Notes: generated by a model from the sequence alone, not told the origin. Positions 12,147 through 24,630 are shown, counted from the first letter of the stretch. The stretch is DNA of 64,000 nt from Heracleum sosnowskyi (GCA_030848705.1 CM061239.1:82752363-82816362); one strand, 5' to 3'. A program made the numbers and translations.

Positions 12147-14725
12147 TTTGGTTTTGTTGTGTGCAGGGATACAGGAAGAATCTATGGTACTTAGACAGTG
12201 GATGTTCTAGGCACATGACTGGAGATTCTACCCTGCTCACAGAGTTTGTGGAGAAAGTTGGCCCTAACATTAATTTTGGAGATGACAGCAAAGGTTTTAC
12301 AAAGGGATATGGCTTGATTTCAAAGGATAATGTCATCATTGATCAAGTAGCACTGGTTGACGGACTTAAGCACAACTTGCTGAGTATCAGTCAAATGTGT
12401 GATAAAGGTTTCTCAGTTTCATTCAATCAAGGAGCATGTGTTGTATCCAGCAAGGAAAACAACAATGTGGTGTTGACAGGTTACCGGAAAGGTAATGTGT
12501 ATATAGCTGACTTCAACTCAACAAGTTCAGATTATATCACTTGTCTTCTGAGTAAAGCAAGCAAGGATGAAAGTTGGCTATGGCACAAAAGACTGTCACA
12601 TTTAAACTTCAAGTCAATGAATGATTTGTTAAGAAGAGACCTAGTAAGAGGACTTCCTCAGTTGGAATTTTCGAAGAATGGACTTTGTGATGCTTGCCAG
12701 AAAGGGAAGCAAAAGAAGATTTCTTTCAGAAGCAAGCTGGATTCATCTATTGATCAACCTCTACAGTTGATACACATGGATTTGTTTGGACCAGTAAATG
12801 TCATGTTAATCTCAAAGAAGAGGTACTGCCTTGTGATTGTGGATGATTTCTCTAAGTTTAGATGGACATACTTTCTGCACTCCAAAGATGGGGCAAGTGA
12901 AATCATAATCAATCACATCAAGGTTGCCAACAATCATCCTGATCTCAAAGTAAGAAGAATCAGGAGTGACAATGGCACCGAGTTCAAGAATTCAACAATG
13001 AGGCTGCTTTGTGAGGAAAATGGAATCATTCATGAGTTCTCTGCAGCAAGAACATCAAAACAAAATGGAGTGGTGGAAAGGAAAAATCGGACTCTTATTG
13101 AAGCTGTAAGAACAATGCTAGGAGAATCAAAGTTACCTACTTATTTCTGGGCCGAAGCAGTTAACACTGCATGTTTCACTCAAAATATTTCTTTGGTCAA
13201 CCAAGCAAAAGAAATGACTCCATATCAGCTACTCAAAGGAAGGAAACCATCCTTGAATTTTCTACATGTCTTTGGATGCAAATGCTTTGTATTGAGAAAT
13301 CAAGGTGAAAATCTTGGAAAGTTTGAATCAAAGGCAGATGAAGCCACTTTTGTGGGATATGCAGCTGGAATAGCCTACAGGGTTTTCAATCACAAAATCA
13401 ACATTGTTATGGAATCTATACATGTTGTTTTTGATGATGCTAGAATACAAGGTCTTACTGATGAGGGTTTTCATGAAACTCTTAGATTTGAGAATGAGGT
13501 GGAAGGTCTCTACTTTGATGATGAAGATGATGATCATGTGGATGAATCAGTTCCTCCAAGAATAATTGTCTCTAATATGGATAACTCAAGTTCAAATGAG
13601 CCATCCATAGAAGGGACAAATGGAGCATTCGTAGGAAGCCAGAGTGGAGCATCCGTAGGAAGCCAAATTGGAGCATCCGTTGGAAGCCAAATTGGAGCAT
13701 CCATAGGTGGATCACAACACAGAGCTACCACCCCATCAAACTCAGGGGGAGTTTCTCTGAGTCAAGGATCAACCTCACATGATCACGCTGATGAGAATGA
13801 TGTTGCATCTTCAAGACATGTACCTTCTACAAGAAGAAAATGGACCAGGGATCACCCTTTTGAACTGATCATTGGTGATGCATCCGTAAATGTCCAAACT
13901 AGAAGAGCTACTCAGGATGAATGTCTGTACAACAGCTTTCTTTCTCAAGAAGAACCAAAGAAAGTTGAGGATGCTCTTTTAGATTCATATTGGGTATTAG
14001 CCATGCAAGAAGAGCTAAACCAATTTGAAAGAAACAAAGTGTGGAAGCTGGTACCCAAGCCTAAGGATATAAGTGTTATAGGTACAAAGTGGGTATTCAA
14101 AAACAAGATGGATGAAAATGGCATTGTCACAAGGAACAAAGCTAGATTGGTTGCTAAGGGCTATTCTCAAGAAGAAGGAATAGATTATGATGAAACATTT
14201 GCCCATGTTGCTAGATTGGAAGCAATAAGGATATTCCTAGCCTATGCAGCCCATGCCAATTTCAAAGTCTATCAAATGGATGTCAAGAGTGCCTTCTTGA
14301 ATGGGGAACTGGAAGAGGAGGTGTATGCCAGTCAACCTCCTGGTTTTGAAGATCCAGATTATCCAGAATTTGTCTACTACCTACTCAAAGCACTCTATGG
14401 ACTGAAGCAGGCACCTAGAGCCTGGTATGACACTCTGTCACAGTTTCTTTTAGAGAATCACTTCACTAGAGGTACTGTTGACAAAACTCTTTTCTTTAGA
14501 AATGTTAATGGTTCTAGCATACTTGTTCAAATTTATGTAGATGACATAATTTTTGGGTCTACAGATGAGAAGCTTTGCAAAAGGTTTGTCAAACTTATGC
14601 AAAATAAATATGAAATGAGCATGACGGGTGAACTTACCTATTTCATTGGCTTACAAGTTAAGCAAGTGAAAGAAGGAATCTTTATTAGTCAAACTAAATA
14701 TATCTTTGATTTATTGAAAAAGTTT
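12125..14725 (+). CDS. Copia 1 pol (protease, integrase, RT), truncated
   Basis: One open frame of about 867 codons. The aspartic protease site DSGCSRHMTG is at about 12195-12225. The pre-integrase zinc domain (WHKRLSHL, then CDACQKGK) is at about 12575-12710. The DDE integrase follows, with Asp in HMDLFGP (about 12775), Asp in SDNGTEF (about 12965) and Glu in VVERKNR (about 13070). A 24-base coding repeat lies at 13617-13712. RT follows from about 14030, with QMDVKSAFLNGE (about 14275) and the catalytic YVDD (14533-14544). The last native residues are at 14725, where a foreign LTR supplies a stop. The missing RNase H rules out an active enzyme. The frame differs from gag, so expression would need frameshifting, splicing or reinitiation. 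Confidence 0.93.
13617..13712 (+). repeat. 24-base coding minisatellite in pol
   Basis: Four units of GGAGCATCCGTAGGAAGCCA-type sequence, each encoding an eight-residue repeat like GASVGSQI, in the integrase-RT linker. Most units contain ATCCGT, the reverse complement of the LTR motif core ACGGAT. Confidence 0.9.
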
Positions 14726-15250
14726 TGTAAAGCATAATGTAACATAAGATGTAACAGAGATAACTACAACTCAACAAAGGACAAGACAGACAGTAATATT
14801 AACAGAAGCACAGGAATCCAGAAGTAAATAAGAAAAGGTAAACTCAAAAACTCAAAATATGGTATGTATTCTTGAAGTCCGTAAACAGGTCACGGAAAGA
14901 AGTTCATTAATATGTTCAAGCCTCGGTGACAAATAAAGAAACAAGACTTTCAAGATTGCAGAAGTATTTGAATGATTAAGAGTTAGTACCATAGGATTCC
15001 AGTGATTTAATTGAAGCAACCAGAACGACAAAGGACTTATCAACATCATTGAATTGAAGACATAGAAGTATTGATCGAGTGTTAGTCATCTGTGAACCAG
15101 ACCAGTTGCACTAGTTGTCAGCACCTAAATGATCAAGATGTTTATCGTCTCGGAAGAAGTTGATTCAAGTCTGAATCTGAAACATCCTGAAAGTGAAAAG
15201 AATATTACAAGGTATTTTTAGGTTTAAATAGAAGTACAAATCACTTGTAG
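14726..15250 (+). repeat. 5' part of the N1 left LTR
   Basis: Starts TGTAAAGCATAATG and matches the first 525 bases of the LTR at 24644-25811 with only about five or six differences seen. It then stops at foreign sequence. The right half of this LTR, the primer site and gag-pol are missing from N1. Left flank AGTTT is the candidate target duplication in Copia 1 pol; no right partner was found. Confidence 0.85.
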
Positions 15251-15386
15251 TACATGAGAACAAGACAAGTAAAATGGAGACCTATACTATATCCCAGTGA
15301 TAAACTTCACTAGGTCATGTAGAGTGACATAGTCACAATGTGTAGGCTTGTTAATAGTGGTATTCAGACATGTCTTGAGCCTAACA
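15251..15386 (-). repeat. Truncated LTR of the N2 type
   Basis: 136 bases matching 33472-33607, the outer end of the N2 LTR, with three differences. It ends at GCCTAACA, the N2 LTR terminus, and its other side fuses directly to the broken N1 LTR. This suggests an N2-type LTR inserted here in minus orientation, and a deletion then joined it to the N1 LTR. Confidence 0.75.
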
Positions 15387-15391
15387 GTCAG

Positions 15392-15434
15392 TATAAATAT
15401 GGCCCTTAGGCGTTTTTCCTTCTTCATTTTACAG
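15392..15434 (+). promoter_or_regulatory. TATA-like box and 3' splice acceptor-like site before aORF
   Basis: TATAAATA at 15392-15399, then a pyrimidine-rich run (GTTTTTCCTTCTTCATTTTACAG, ending at 15434) before ATCTAAGG. N3 has the matching CTTATTATCAG before ATCTAAGGG (acceptor near plus-strand 45864-45866) and a TATTTAA in the matching place. The two copies differ widely here, so conservation of this arrangement suggests use. Whether it is an internal promoter, a splice acceptor or both is inference. Confidence 0.4.
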
Positions 15435-17633
15435 ATCTAAGGACTCATACATATACTTACATAATATACACAGCCAAGAACAAAAAAACTCGATAGTTTC
15501 TTGATCTTTTTACTGATATTTACCTTTAAGAATCCATTTTAACTACAGTCATTTCATTTTAACCGTGAAATCACTGTGTATTTGTGTTCTTTTGAGTTTT
15601 TAATCGGTTTCAAGACAAAACCATCGATAGTGACAATTGAACTTTGAGTACTTTAATAATTCGAAACCAATTGGATATTCTGTTGATTAATCAATCGATT
15701 TCTTAAGGTTTAAATTAATTTGAAAATTATCAATTTACAAATAATAGTTCTTACTTTTGGGAATTGTTTTTGGCTAAGGTGTTTAATTCGGATAAAAGGG
15801 TTATTTTAAAACTTGATTAATTAGAAATAATTAATTAAAATAGTTTTGGTATTAATTTAAATTTTCTGGAATTCTTTGAAAATATAATGGCCGGAGAATT
15901 TATTGTTACCAAAACTAATCATGTCTCTATTCAGAATGTGCAATCCATTACGAACTTACAGTTTCGTGCATGGGCACAATTCTTGAATACACGTTCTTTA
16001 GTGGCTTATGCATTAAGTACTCATGCGGTCCTTTGTATTGATCAATTGACTACACTGTACATGACAGCCATTGACACATCGGAGAATAACATATCTTCTT
16101 TCAGTTTTGTTGTGCCAGGGGGCAGAACAATAAGGGTGACGGAACATGACCTTAATAGGATTTTACACGTTCCAACAGAAAACCTTGTTCCTGATCCCAA
16201 TACTGAAGAAATACATGCTTTCTTCACTCTCATTAGAAGTCAACAACCAAACTTCTTTGTGGGAGAGTTTTTAAAACATTACCTGACAAAGCCATGGAAT
16301 TTCTTCTTTCACACCTTAATCCATGTTTTTACTCCAAAGCTTACAAATCTGCATGGCATTCCTCTGTTTCTTCATAAACTAGGGTTTGCTATTGCTAACA
16401 ATAGGCATATAAACATTGGAAGGCTTGTGATTGATCAAATGCTTCTGTGCATGGGACCACTGGATGAAATAACATGCATAGATGATGTGCTTTGTTTCTA
16501 TCCAAGGTTCCTACAACTAATTCTTAATGATGTGTTGACAGCTGAAGAACGGGAGATTTTTGAAGGTGAGGAGACCATGGACTGTATGAAGATGAAGAGC
16601 AATGCTATAACAGCTCTGATCAAGAAGAATCATCTTCCAGGGGTGCCTACTGTTCTCACTGAATATCTAAGAACGGTACCCCTACCACTTCTACCCCCCA
16701 GGGGAACAGGTAAACGAAGGTAATATTCCTGAACCTGTTGTGGCTCCACAACCTCAACCTATGGATGTTGATCCAGAGCCCTCGGTGGCCATTCCTGACC
16801 AAGAGGTTGCAAACCCACAATTTCTAACCACGGTCATAGAGCCTTTGGACGAGCCAAATGAAACCATAAACGAACCTCCTACCCCTACTATACTAAACAT
16901 TCAAACATCTGTGAGTGTAGAGGGAGATAGTTCCATAGCAGCACCACATAAGGAGATACGCCCTTCAACAACAGCTATGCCTTCCTCTAAAAGGAGAAGA
17001 ATAGAAATTGAGGCAACTATTGAAACTTCATTTCAAACATCCAAAGAGCCCTTCACTGATTTTTCTGATGCTGATTGGGCAACACTTACCAAAGCTATAT
17101 CTGAACCAATAGCTCAATCAAATAAGGAAGAATTGACGGAAGCAACTAGTGTTCCGACCATATTACGGTCAGGTTCACTGGTTGAAGGTTCTGAATTGAA
17201 CCAAGAGTCTTCACAAACGTCGAGAGAAGGTTTTGACCTAAATGCACAATTTCAAGGGTCATTATCTAGGATCCAGATGGAACATATCTGGATCCTGTGG
17301 GTAAAGGGTCTGAATTAGGTGCAGATCGGCAACTCGGTGACAATGAATCAATTTTAATTGAGGAGTTAACTAAGGAAAAGTCTTCACAGACTTTAGAGGG
17401 AGTTTCAGGATCTCTGATGTTAATAGAGCCTGATTCTAGCCTCCTAGAGATTCAAACTCTAGATCCTACAAAGGATACATCATCTAAGGATCATCAACAA
17501 CTTGGTATATCCAAGGACAGGGACTTGCGAAGCCCCATTGCACCACCGGTGACCTCCTTAAGGATGGCTACGGTGAATTCTGATGCAGGTACAACGAGCA
17601 ATAAGGGAATGAGTGAAACAAAAACACTATCAC

Positions 17634-20600
17634 TGTAATAACCCGGATTTTTGGTAAAATTTAAAACTTTTCTTATTATGATTAAGTGCATCAGTGAATA
17701 GTGAATTTGGTGGATGAATAGTGATTTTGAGGGTTAAGAAAAATTTTTATGCCACCTATGTACGAGACGTAGTGTGGATATTCCGAAGTCATATTAGTGA
17801 TCTACGGAGTAAATAAGTGAATGCAAAGACGATCAGAATTCAGAAATTCCAAATTTTATTTTGGTATAGTATTTGACCGGGCAGTGAATTATATATTATT
17901 ATATTCAAGAAATGAGATATTAAAATTGAGGATTTGAGGATTTAATATTTTGGAATTTTATTATTTTATTAAAGTCGATTTAAGGATTCGATTGTTGGAA
18001 TGAATAGTGAATAGTTTACCATTCACTGCGAGAATCGCGTAGAGTTGTATTCGCTCTTTTTAGGGAATATTTCGAATCGTTTCAAGAGGAACAAGACAAC
18101 ATTTACAAGATTAAATATAGACATGGAAGTAACATGTAACAAGATTAATTCGAGGGATGCAACATTTGGATCATCCATGTGAAAGGAAAGCGAACCAGTA
18201 AAGTTACTTTAGCTGAACCAGTGCATGCTTGACAAGTGTCGCAAGAAGAAGGCATCAAGGACCATGACTCATCAATTTTGACCACTTAATTATACAAATA
18301 TCTAAGTAATTAAAACAAGAAAAGAGAAAAAGGAAGAACTCTTCCCCATTCTGCCAGCAGGAGCATCAAGTGAAGCAAAATTCATATCTCCACTTATATC
18401 CATCCATAAATCACCAAATTTTAACCATAGCTTCTCCACTCCATGGACAACATTCGTTCAAAATTTCATGGCCAACAAAGGAGTGTAGCCTAGTCAAATT
18501 CCTTCCCCAAGTCGGAGAACCGAAACTGTCCTGCCCTTTTCCAGTTTCGACCACTCACCTTAGAAAGCCAATAAGTCGAGCTTCAAGCATCCCTGGTGAT
18601 GAGATAGGACTCAAAAGAAAGCCCTTGAAGAGTAGAAGATGTGGTAAAAAGTTGAGAACCAAACTCTTGTTTTTCGATTTTATATGGATTTTACAAAGTG
18701 ATGATGAATAGTAACTCTGAAATTTTGTTAACTTCTTTTCTTGATTTGATCTTAAGGTTTAAGCTTTGTAAGGAGTATCTAAGGCTTGTTGACTAATTGT
18801 GAGCACTGGTTAGTGTTGCTAGAGCTTCAAGGAAGGTATAAAAACTTCTGCCCCTTTTTGTTTATATGAGTTTTGAAGTGGTTTTGATGTTCATGTAAAG
18901 TTAAGATTATGATTAAGTGATTAGATGAATTTTTGGTTGAGTTTGGAGGATGGGTTATGAATTTGTTTTGAATATTTATGGAGGATTTGACTGAGATGCG
19001 GGAGTATAAGGTGGATGGTGAGTTTGGGATTGTTTGGTATTGATTTGGTTGTGTTTTGAAAATGGAAAACGTTAAGTTTTAAGCCGTCGTAATGTCCGAT
19101 TCTCGTTAACTCTAAAAACTGCCTAGAGTTCGAAAACTTAACTGCCCCTTTTGGTTCAATGATAAACATGAGTGTGTAGAGCCTTGTTTCTAGTTTACGT
19201 GAGCGCAAGAATCATGTCGTTACGATTTACGGTTTAAGAGAAAAGTGAGTTTTAGTAAACGCCGTTCGGAGGAACAACCCATCTCTGGTCAGTCACTTTG
19301 AGGCTATATTTGGACCACTTAGAAGCCATATTAAAATGTGAACCTTTGAGGAATAATACTAGAGACAGTCAGGAAGGCTCACGAAAAAGATTCGTATTAA
19401 AAAGATTATTTTTCGATTTGATAAAAATGTGTTAGCCGAGGTTACGCAAGTGAAAACCACTAAGAACATGACTTAGAAACCAATGTTGTAAATGGTTAAG
19501 TGTAACTTGTATTCGAGGATCGATTTCGGACTAAACCTCCGACTTAAGTAATTGTCGACTAAACGTGGACTTAGTATGAGCCTATAACGAGCTAGTAATT
19601 CCTTGGTTGTGTTTCGCTTACGTGTTTAAGCATTGAGTACAAGTGGATTATCCAGGGGATCATTAATCGTGCGTTTGCTTTGACTTTGTCTAGATTGTCC
19701 GGCATCGTCGCGAACCCCTATCACTTCTCGAGCATCAGGCAAGTTTACTAAACCTTACTCTATTATTCAGAGTATGTATATTTTCCAATGTTCAATACTT
19801 GTGTATTCCCAATTTATATACCAAATCTTTGTTGCAAGTATTGTGGCAAGTTTTCTAAATCTATACTTTGAAGTATTGATTATATATTACTGCTTTTGCC
19901 ATGTGTGGAGTTATACAGTTTTGCGATACATGTTATATATTGTATAAAATAGAGTTTGATTTTGGTTTATATATGAGCTTTGAGATAAAGTAGTTATAAA
20001 CCGGTGTACCTTGTAGCTCTATAGATAAGAGCAGGTTTATTGTTTCGACTCTAGACCGGGAGTCGATATTTTGTTATATAGATAGTCGTGGAAACCCGGA
20101 GGGATTCCAGCGGCAGAGTACTATTCATCTTGAGGAATATTATTATTAAATGTTATTTATGTTCCGGAAAGTATTTATTTCTTGGAAATGATTTGATTAT
20201 GGGCTTCTAAGCTAGATATGGGATATTAGTTAGAAGCCAGGTTTTTATAAAGGCCCTAGGTTAAGGGCATATGATATTTCTTTAGATCAGAAGTAATTAT
20301 ATTTTTGTATGTATTAAAGGTTATTTTCCGATAAAGATATCGGGTACGGTTATTTGAGGATTAATTATTTATTTAATGAATATTACTTTCGAATATTCAT
20401 TTGAGGATTATTGACTTTAAGAATATTATTTTGAATATTCATTTGAAGATTATTTTATTATTTAATGAACATTACTTTTGAATATTCATTCGAGGATTAA
20501 GTATTTATTTAATGAATATTATTTGTGAATATTCATTTAAGGACTATTTATTTAATGGATATTACTTTCGAATATTCAAATGAGATTTATTAATTAAGGA

Positions 20601-22380
20601 ATATTATTTCAGATATTCATTTGAGGTTTACTTAATCGAATAATATAATTGTGAATATTCATTTGAGGATTATTTAATGAATATTATTTGTGAATATTCA
20701 TTTGAAGATTAATTATTTATTTAATGAATATTATTTTCAAATATTCATTTGAGGATTACTTACTTAATGAATATTATTTTCAAATATTCATTTAAGATTT
20801 ACTTATTCAATAAATATTATTAAGTATTTGTAAATCAAAAGAGGTTCCCAAAACAATGTTTTTCCATTTAAATCTGTCTTTTAAAGAGGATTTAAATGCT
20901 CGCTCAACTATCAAAAATATGGGAAACCTGATTTAAGTGACTACTACTCTTTTTAAACTCTCAATTCAAAAACTGTCAGGGGACAGATATTTTCTCAAAG
21001 CAATGTAATTGCTGCAAGTCAAATATTGTGTTACCACCTCAACGATCGAGGGGTAAATTCATGGAACAAGTCGATATCCATTAACAAGCCTAGCTTGGGA
21101 AATATTGGGGAATCTTCCTTTCCAACCTAGATATAACTACTTAGTGGAGTTGTATCAACAAGTGTTACACTTGGGGAAAGGAGGACGACCTTTACGTTTC
21201 AGAGTCATGGATTTCATCTGAACTAGGAGTGGTGTAAGTGGTCCAGTTGCGATTGACCCATCCAACTTTTATGGCCCCAAATGGGCCGGGAGGTCACTGG
21301 AAGGCGGTAGACAATGTCAGGCCGTCGTGATTCTTCCATCTACATGTAGAAAACATATTTGAGCGGTGCGACCTGCTACTGATCATAGCAAGGTTAGGCA
21401 CAGCGGGCGCGGTAGCAACTCCAGTATTAGTTCATCATCCAATTTGGATATTCCTGCAACATGCATTGGGATAAAGAACCAATCATGTTGGCAGGGGGTC
21501 GAAAAGTGTTTGGAAATGAAGTGACAATAAATCCATATAACTTCATCTTTTATATCATATGACTCTGTGGATACCTTACATAACATGAGTTATGGTAAGG
21601 GAGTTGTTTATACTGAATCACCTTATAACTTCATCTGCTAAGTTATATGTTGATATTTTGCTTACATGGCAGATATTTTTCGGAAAGGTTATATTTGGTT
21701 TACTTTGAAACCTCATCTTTTATACTAGAACTTTGTTCATAATATAGCACAAGTTTGCAGAAATATTATGAGAATGATATTTGAAGTACAATAATGGTAC
21801 TGTTTTTGGGAATACATTCCGATAAGGAAATAATTTCAGTATCGAGATATTTTGACAAATTATTGTCTTATACCCGCTTTATTCTAGGTTGAGTTAAAGG
21901 CAGGATTATGCCATACTTTTATTACCTTGCTGAGCTATCGCTCACTCTTGCTATTGTTTTATATATATTATATAGCAGCGAAGCAGGATGCCAATGGGCC
22001 GTCACATACCCCGCAAGGCGTTCCATAAACAGTTTCTAGCAGTGATCCCGAAGAGTAGTACGAACCAATCGAATCAGGCTACAGCTTTTGGTATTCAACT
22101 TATGGATAGATATGAATGGTATGAGAGGATTGTGAGCATCAGAAGACTAAGTTGGTAATGTAACAATACTTAGAAATTGTATCAGTAACAGATTCAAAAG
22201 ACATTCGGGTATTGTAATAAAAATTATTTATTCCGCAGTTGTTGTATTGTGTCGTTTCTGAGACTCTAACATGTGTGTGTGTGTGAGAGACATATGTTGT
22301 GGGGTCATGAGCAGGTAAGGCAAGGAGTACATGGATCGTGACAACCCTAAATCCCCGACCCCGGATTTGGGGCTGTTACA
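17634..22380 (+). mobile_element. 4.7 kb solo LTR, Gypsy-type, inserted in aORF
   Basis: Begins TGTAATAACCCGG and ends GGGGCTGTTACA, flanked by ATCAC on both sides (17629-17633 and 22381-22385), a perfect 5-base target duplication. Joining the flanks restores the aORF frame and the order seen in N3. There is no gag-pol, so this is a solo LTR left by LTR-LTR recombination, or possibly an LTR-derived non-autonomous unit. The family assignment rests on its length and its end, which resembles that at 3948-3987. Apparent ORFs inside (for example 18370-18711) have no recognisable features. Confidence 0.85.
20345..20835 (+). repeat. AT-rich palindromic tandem array
   Basis: About ten imperfect units of roughly 40-60 bases built around AATGAATATTA, then TTTCGAATATTCATTTGAGG. 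Each unit contains the self-complementary pair GAATATT/AATATTC and could form a hairpin. It sits inside the 4.7 kb solo LTR. Confidence 0.85.
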
Positions 22381-24630
22381 ATCACCTGGCCTGAGTGGGA
22401 AAGGAAAAATCAGTGAAACACCAACAGAAACGTTGAGTGAACACCTAAAGCCAAATGTGAGGAGTGACACCCAAACCCTAACACAAATAGATGATTTGCT
22501 ACTACCTACAGACAGAGAACTACATGTACAATCCACTCTCAAGGAGATGACAGTTCATGATCGTCAAGGAAATCCACTATTCAAAGTCCCTCTGCGACCT
22601 TCCTTTGACCAAGGGATCTCCTCCGGTCCAGTTGATGCTTCTTTAACTACTATTCAAGAGAAGATTGACTTGGCTGCAGCAGATTCCAGAAGAACATACA
22701 AGGTCTTAGGCAGTGCATCTGGCACTATAACAGGTACTAAACAGGCAGTGGACTCCCTGAAGAAGGAAGCTATGGAGGAACTGGTCGACTTGAGAGCAGA
22801 CGTCAAGGAACTTAGAGATGGTTTTATGAATGAGGTGCATGTCTTACAACAAGGACAAGAAGCTTTAAATGAAGACATTCTGGTTATCCGGGATGGCAAG
22901 CTAGGGTCAAGGATGCAATGAACACGCTGTCAAGAGTGGAGTCTCGCTTCCACAAGAGATTGGATAGAATCGAGTAGACTACCAACTCAAGACATAATGA
23001 CATTGACCTGAAGCTAGCTTCTATGCAAGAGATGAACAAGGACATTGCTCTATTCATGGAGAACCAAAGTGACGGAGTAGAGTCAATTTAGAATATGTTG
23101 AGAAACCAACAACCTGGTCCTTCAAACCAACAACCTGGTCCTTCAACAACCTATTTTGCTGAGGATGACTTCGTGGAGGATTCCTCAACTAAGGGGGAGA
23201 AAGACGGAGGGTTGGAGAAAGATGGATGGGGAAGACGGGAAATCAATGAAACTATTCCAGTGAGACAATACTGGATTGAAGACATAGTAGGTGAAGAAAG
23301 TGAAGAGGGATTTGAGGTCATGCATGAGCAACAACCACAGGAAGAGCATGAACCATATTATCCAGATCCAATAGAACATCCTATCTTGGATGATGATATG
23401 GAAGAAGCAAATCCTCTATCACTTGAACAAGAAGCTGCCTTGGAAAGATTGAAAGCTGAGAAAGCAGAAAGAGATGCCAGGCAAGCTGAGAAGGAAACTC
23501 ACCAAGCAGTTCTGAGGAGTGAAAAGCTAAGGAGATTCAAGATGTATAATGAAGCAAGGAAGAAGAAGATGATTGATTTGGCACAGAAACAAGGAAAATA
23601 TTGGGAGGTAGCTTACAACACTTTCTGCGGAGTTGAAGACGATTTAGAAGTCAACGACAATGCTGAGGTGGAAGTTATCATTCAAGATATAAGAAGTGCA
23701 AATCAAGAAAATGATACTTACTTCACTGCATTGAGACATTCTCTGATCTTTCTGAAAGCTGGGGTTAAAGCAAATGGTGTATGGAACATACTGATCAATT
23801 TTATTGACAAAGGTACATTTGTGATTTCGACTAAGTTTTTCGAACAGAGAACATATACAGAACTGCAGGTGATGCTCATCAAGATCCAGAGAACCACAAA
23901 GCTAAATGAACTGCTCCGTGAGCATGTTAAGGAAATCTTGATGAAGGTCAGTCCAGAGATTACTGAAGACCCTCCTATGGTTAGATTCATGACGAATGAC
24001 TTGTTCAGAATCTGCTATCTGACGGAGGACAAACTGAGAGATTATCCAAATAACTATCTAATATCAGTTGAGAAGTATCTTAGATCCAATGGATTCACAT
24101 CAATAGAGAAGGACAAAGCAGCAGACACTCGAAGAAGATATCTGATGGAGAATGTTCCCTATTATAGGAAGAGAGTGGAGAGAGGATTGGAAGTGCATAC
24201 CAGACTGCCAAACATGCCAAGGCAGAACAAGAAAGATGTTAGTATTGCATGGGTATGGGTTGGAGTGGGTCAAGAGGTTGAGTGAATTGGAAGACACATC
24301 AAAGGAGCAATCCTTAAACCTGGAGAACCACTGCACTATCCTTCTGTGATTGATTATCAAGCTGCTAACTCCAATCCAATGATTGAAGAAGGTGAGATTG
24401 AGATGGACTGAAGACTTGAAGCAAAGAACACAAGAACTATTTGCTCAGACTAGAGGAACAGCTTCATTGTAAAAAGTTTTAATGTTCTTTGAATTTTGAA
24501 ATCTGGAAATGTATATATTTAATCCAGAATTTATTTAATATTATTAATCTGTCTTACTTTAATTAGTTTCATGTTTCTTTAGTTAGTTGAGTTATCCTCG
24601 AGGTATTTGCTTGTCGAACTCTAACAATCA

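Larger units (their letters stand above)
8675..14725 (+). mobile_element. Copia 1, Sirevirus-like Ty1/copia element, 3' end missing
   Basis: Order seen: 5' LTR (8675-9664), initiator-Met tRNA primer site, gag, protease, integrase, RT. Domain order PR-IN-RT identifies Ty1/copia. A long gag with two CCHC knuckles and a repeat-rich LTR fit Sireviruses (inference). The element stops at 14725, where an LTR of another family begins. The rest of RNase H and the 3' LTR are not found anywhere in the window. The bases left of the 5' LTR are GTTTG, but no partner duplication can be checked. Confidence 0.88.
15887..24411 (+). pseudogene. N1 giant extra ORF (aORF), split by a solo LTR
   Basis: I do not recognise a known enzyme. 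Without the inserted LTR (17634-22380) the frame spans about 3,770 bases, roughly 1,257 codons, from ATG 15887 to TGA 24409-24411, just before the polypurine tract. The N-terminal 270 residues look globular and helical, with WNFFFHTLIHVF near 16295. A Pro/Ser/Thr-rich acidic section follows, with a basic SSKRRRIE cluster near 16985. Next come coiled-coil-like stretches (22640-23080 and 23430-23620) and a conserved C-terminal domain (about 23715-24280). Breaks seen against N3: an extra C near 16699, a lost base near 17270, a frameshift near 22900, TAG at 22975 and 23089, TGA near 24283. I see no signal peptide or membrane span. It resembles the uncharacterised 'putative plant transposon protein' type by impression only. 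Confidence 0.75.

Noticed and set aside
15887..17628. aORF as a true envelope gene
   Set aside because: No signal peptide, cleavage site or membrane-spanning segment visible; the sequence is charged, with basic clusters and coiled coils.
18370..18711. 113-codon frame inside the solo LTR
   Set aside because: No domain and no homologous frame seen elsewhere in the window; treated as non-coding LTR sequence.
17634..22380. A complete Gypsy element
   Set aside because: No internal primer site, gag, pol or second LTR copy could be found; a solo LTR fits better.
22331..22921. A separate 196-codon gene
   Set aside because: It is the continuation of the N1 aORF after the solo LTR; its first residues are LTR sequence.
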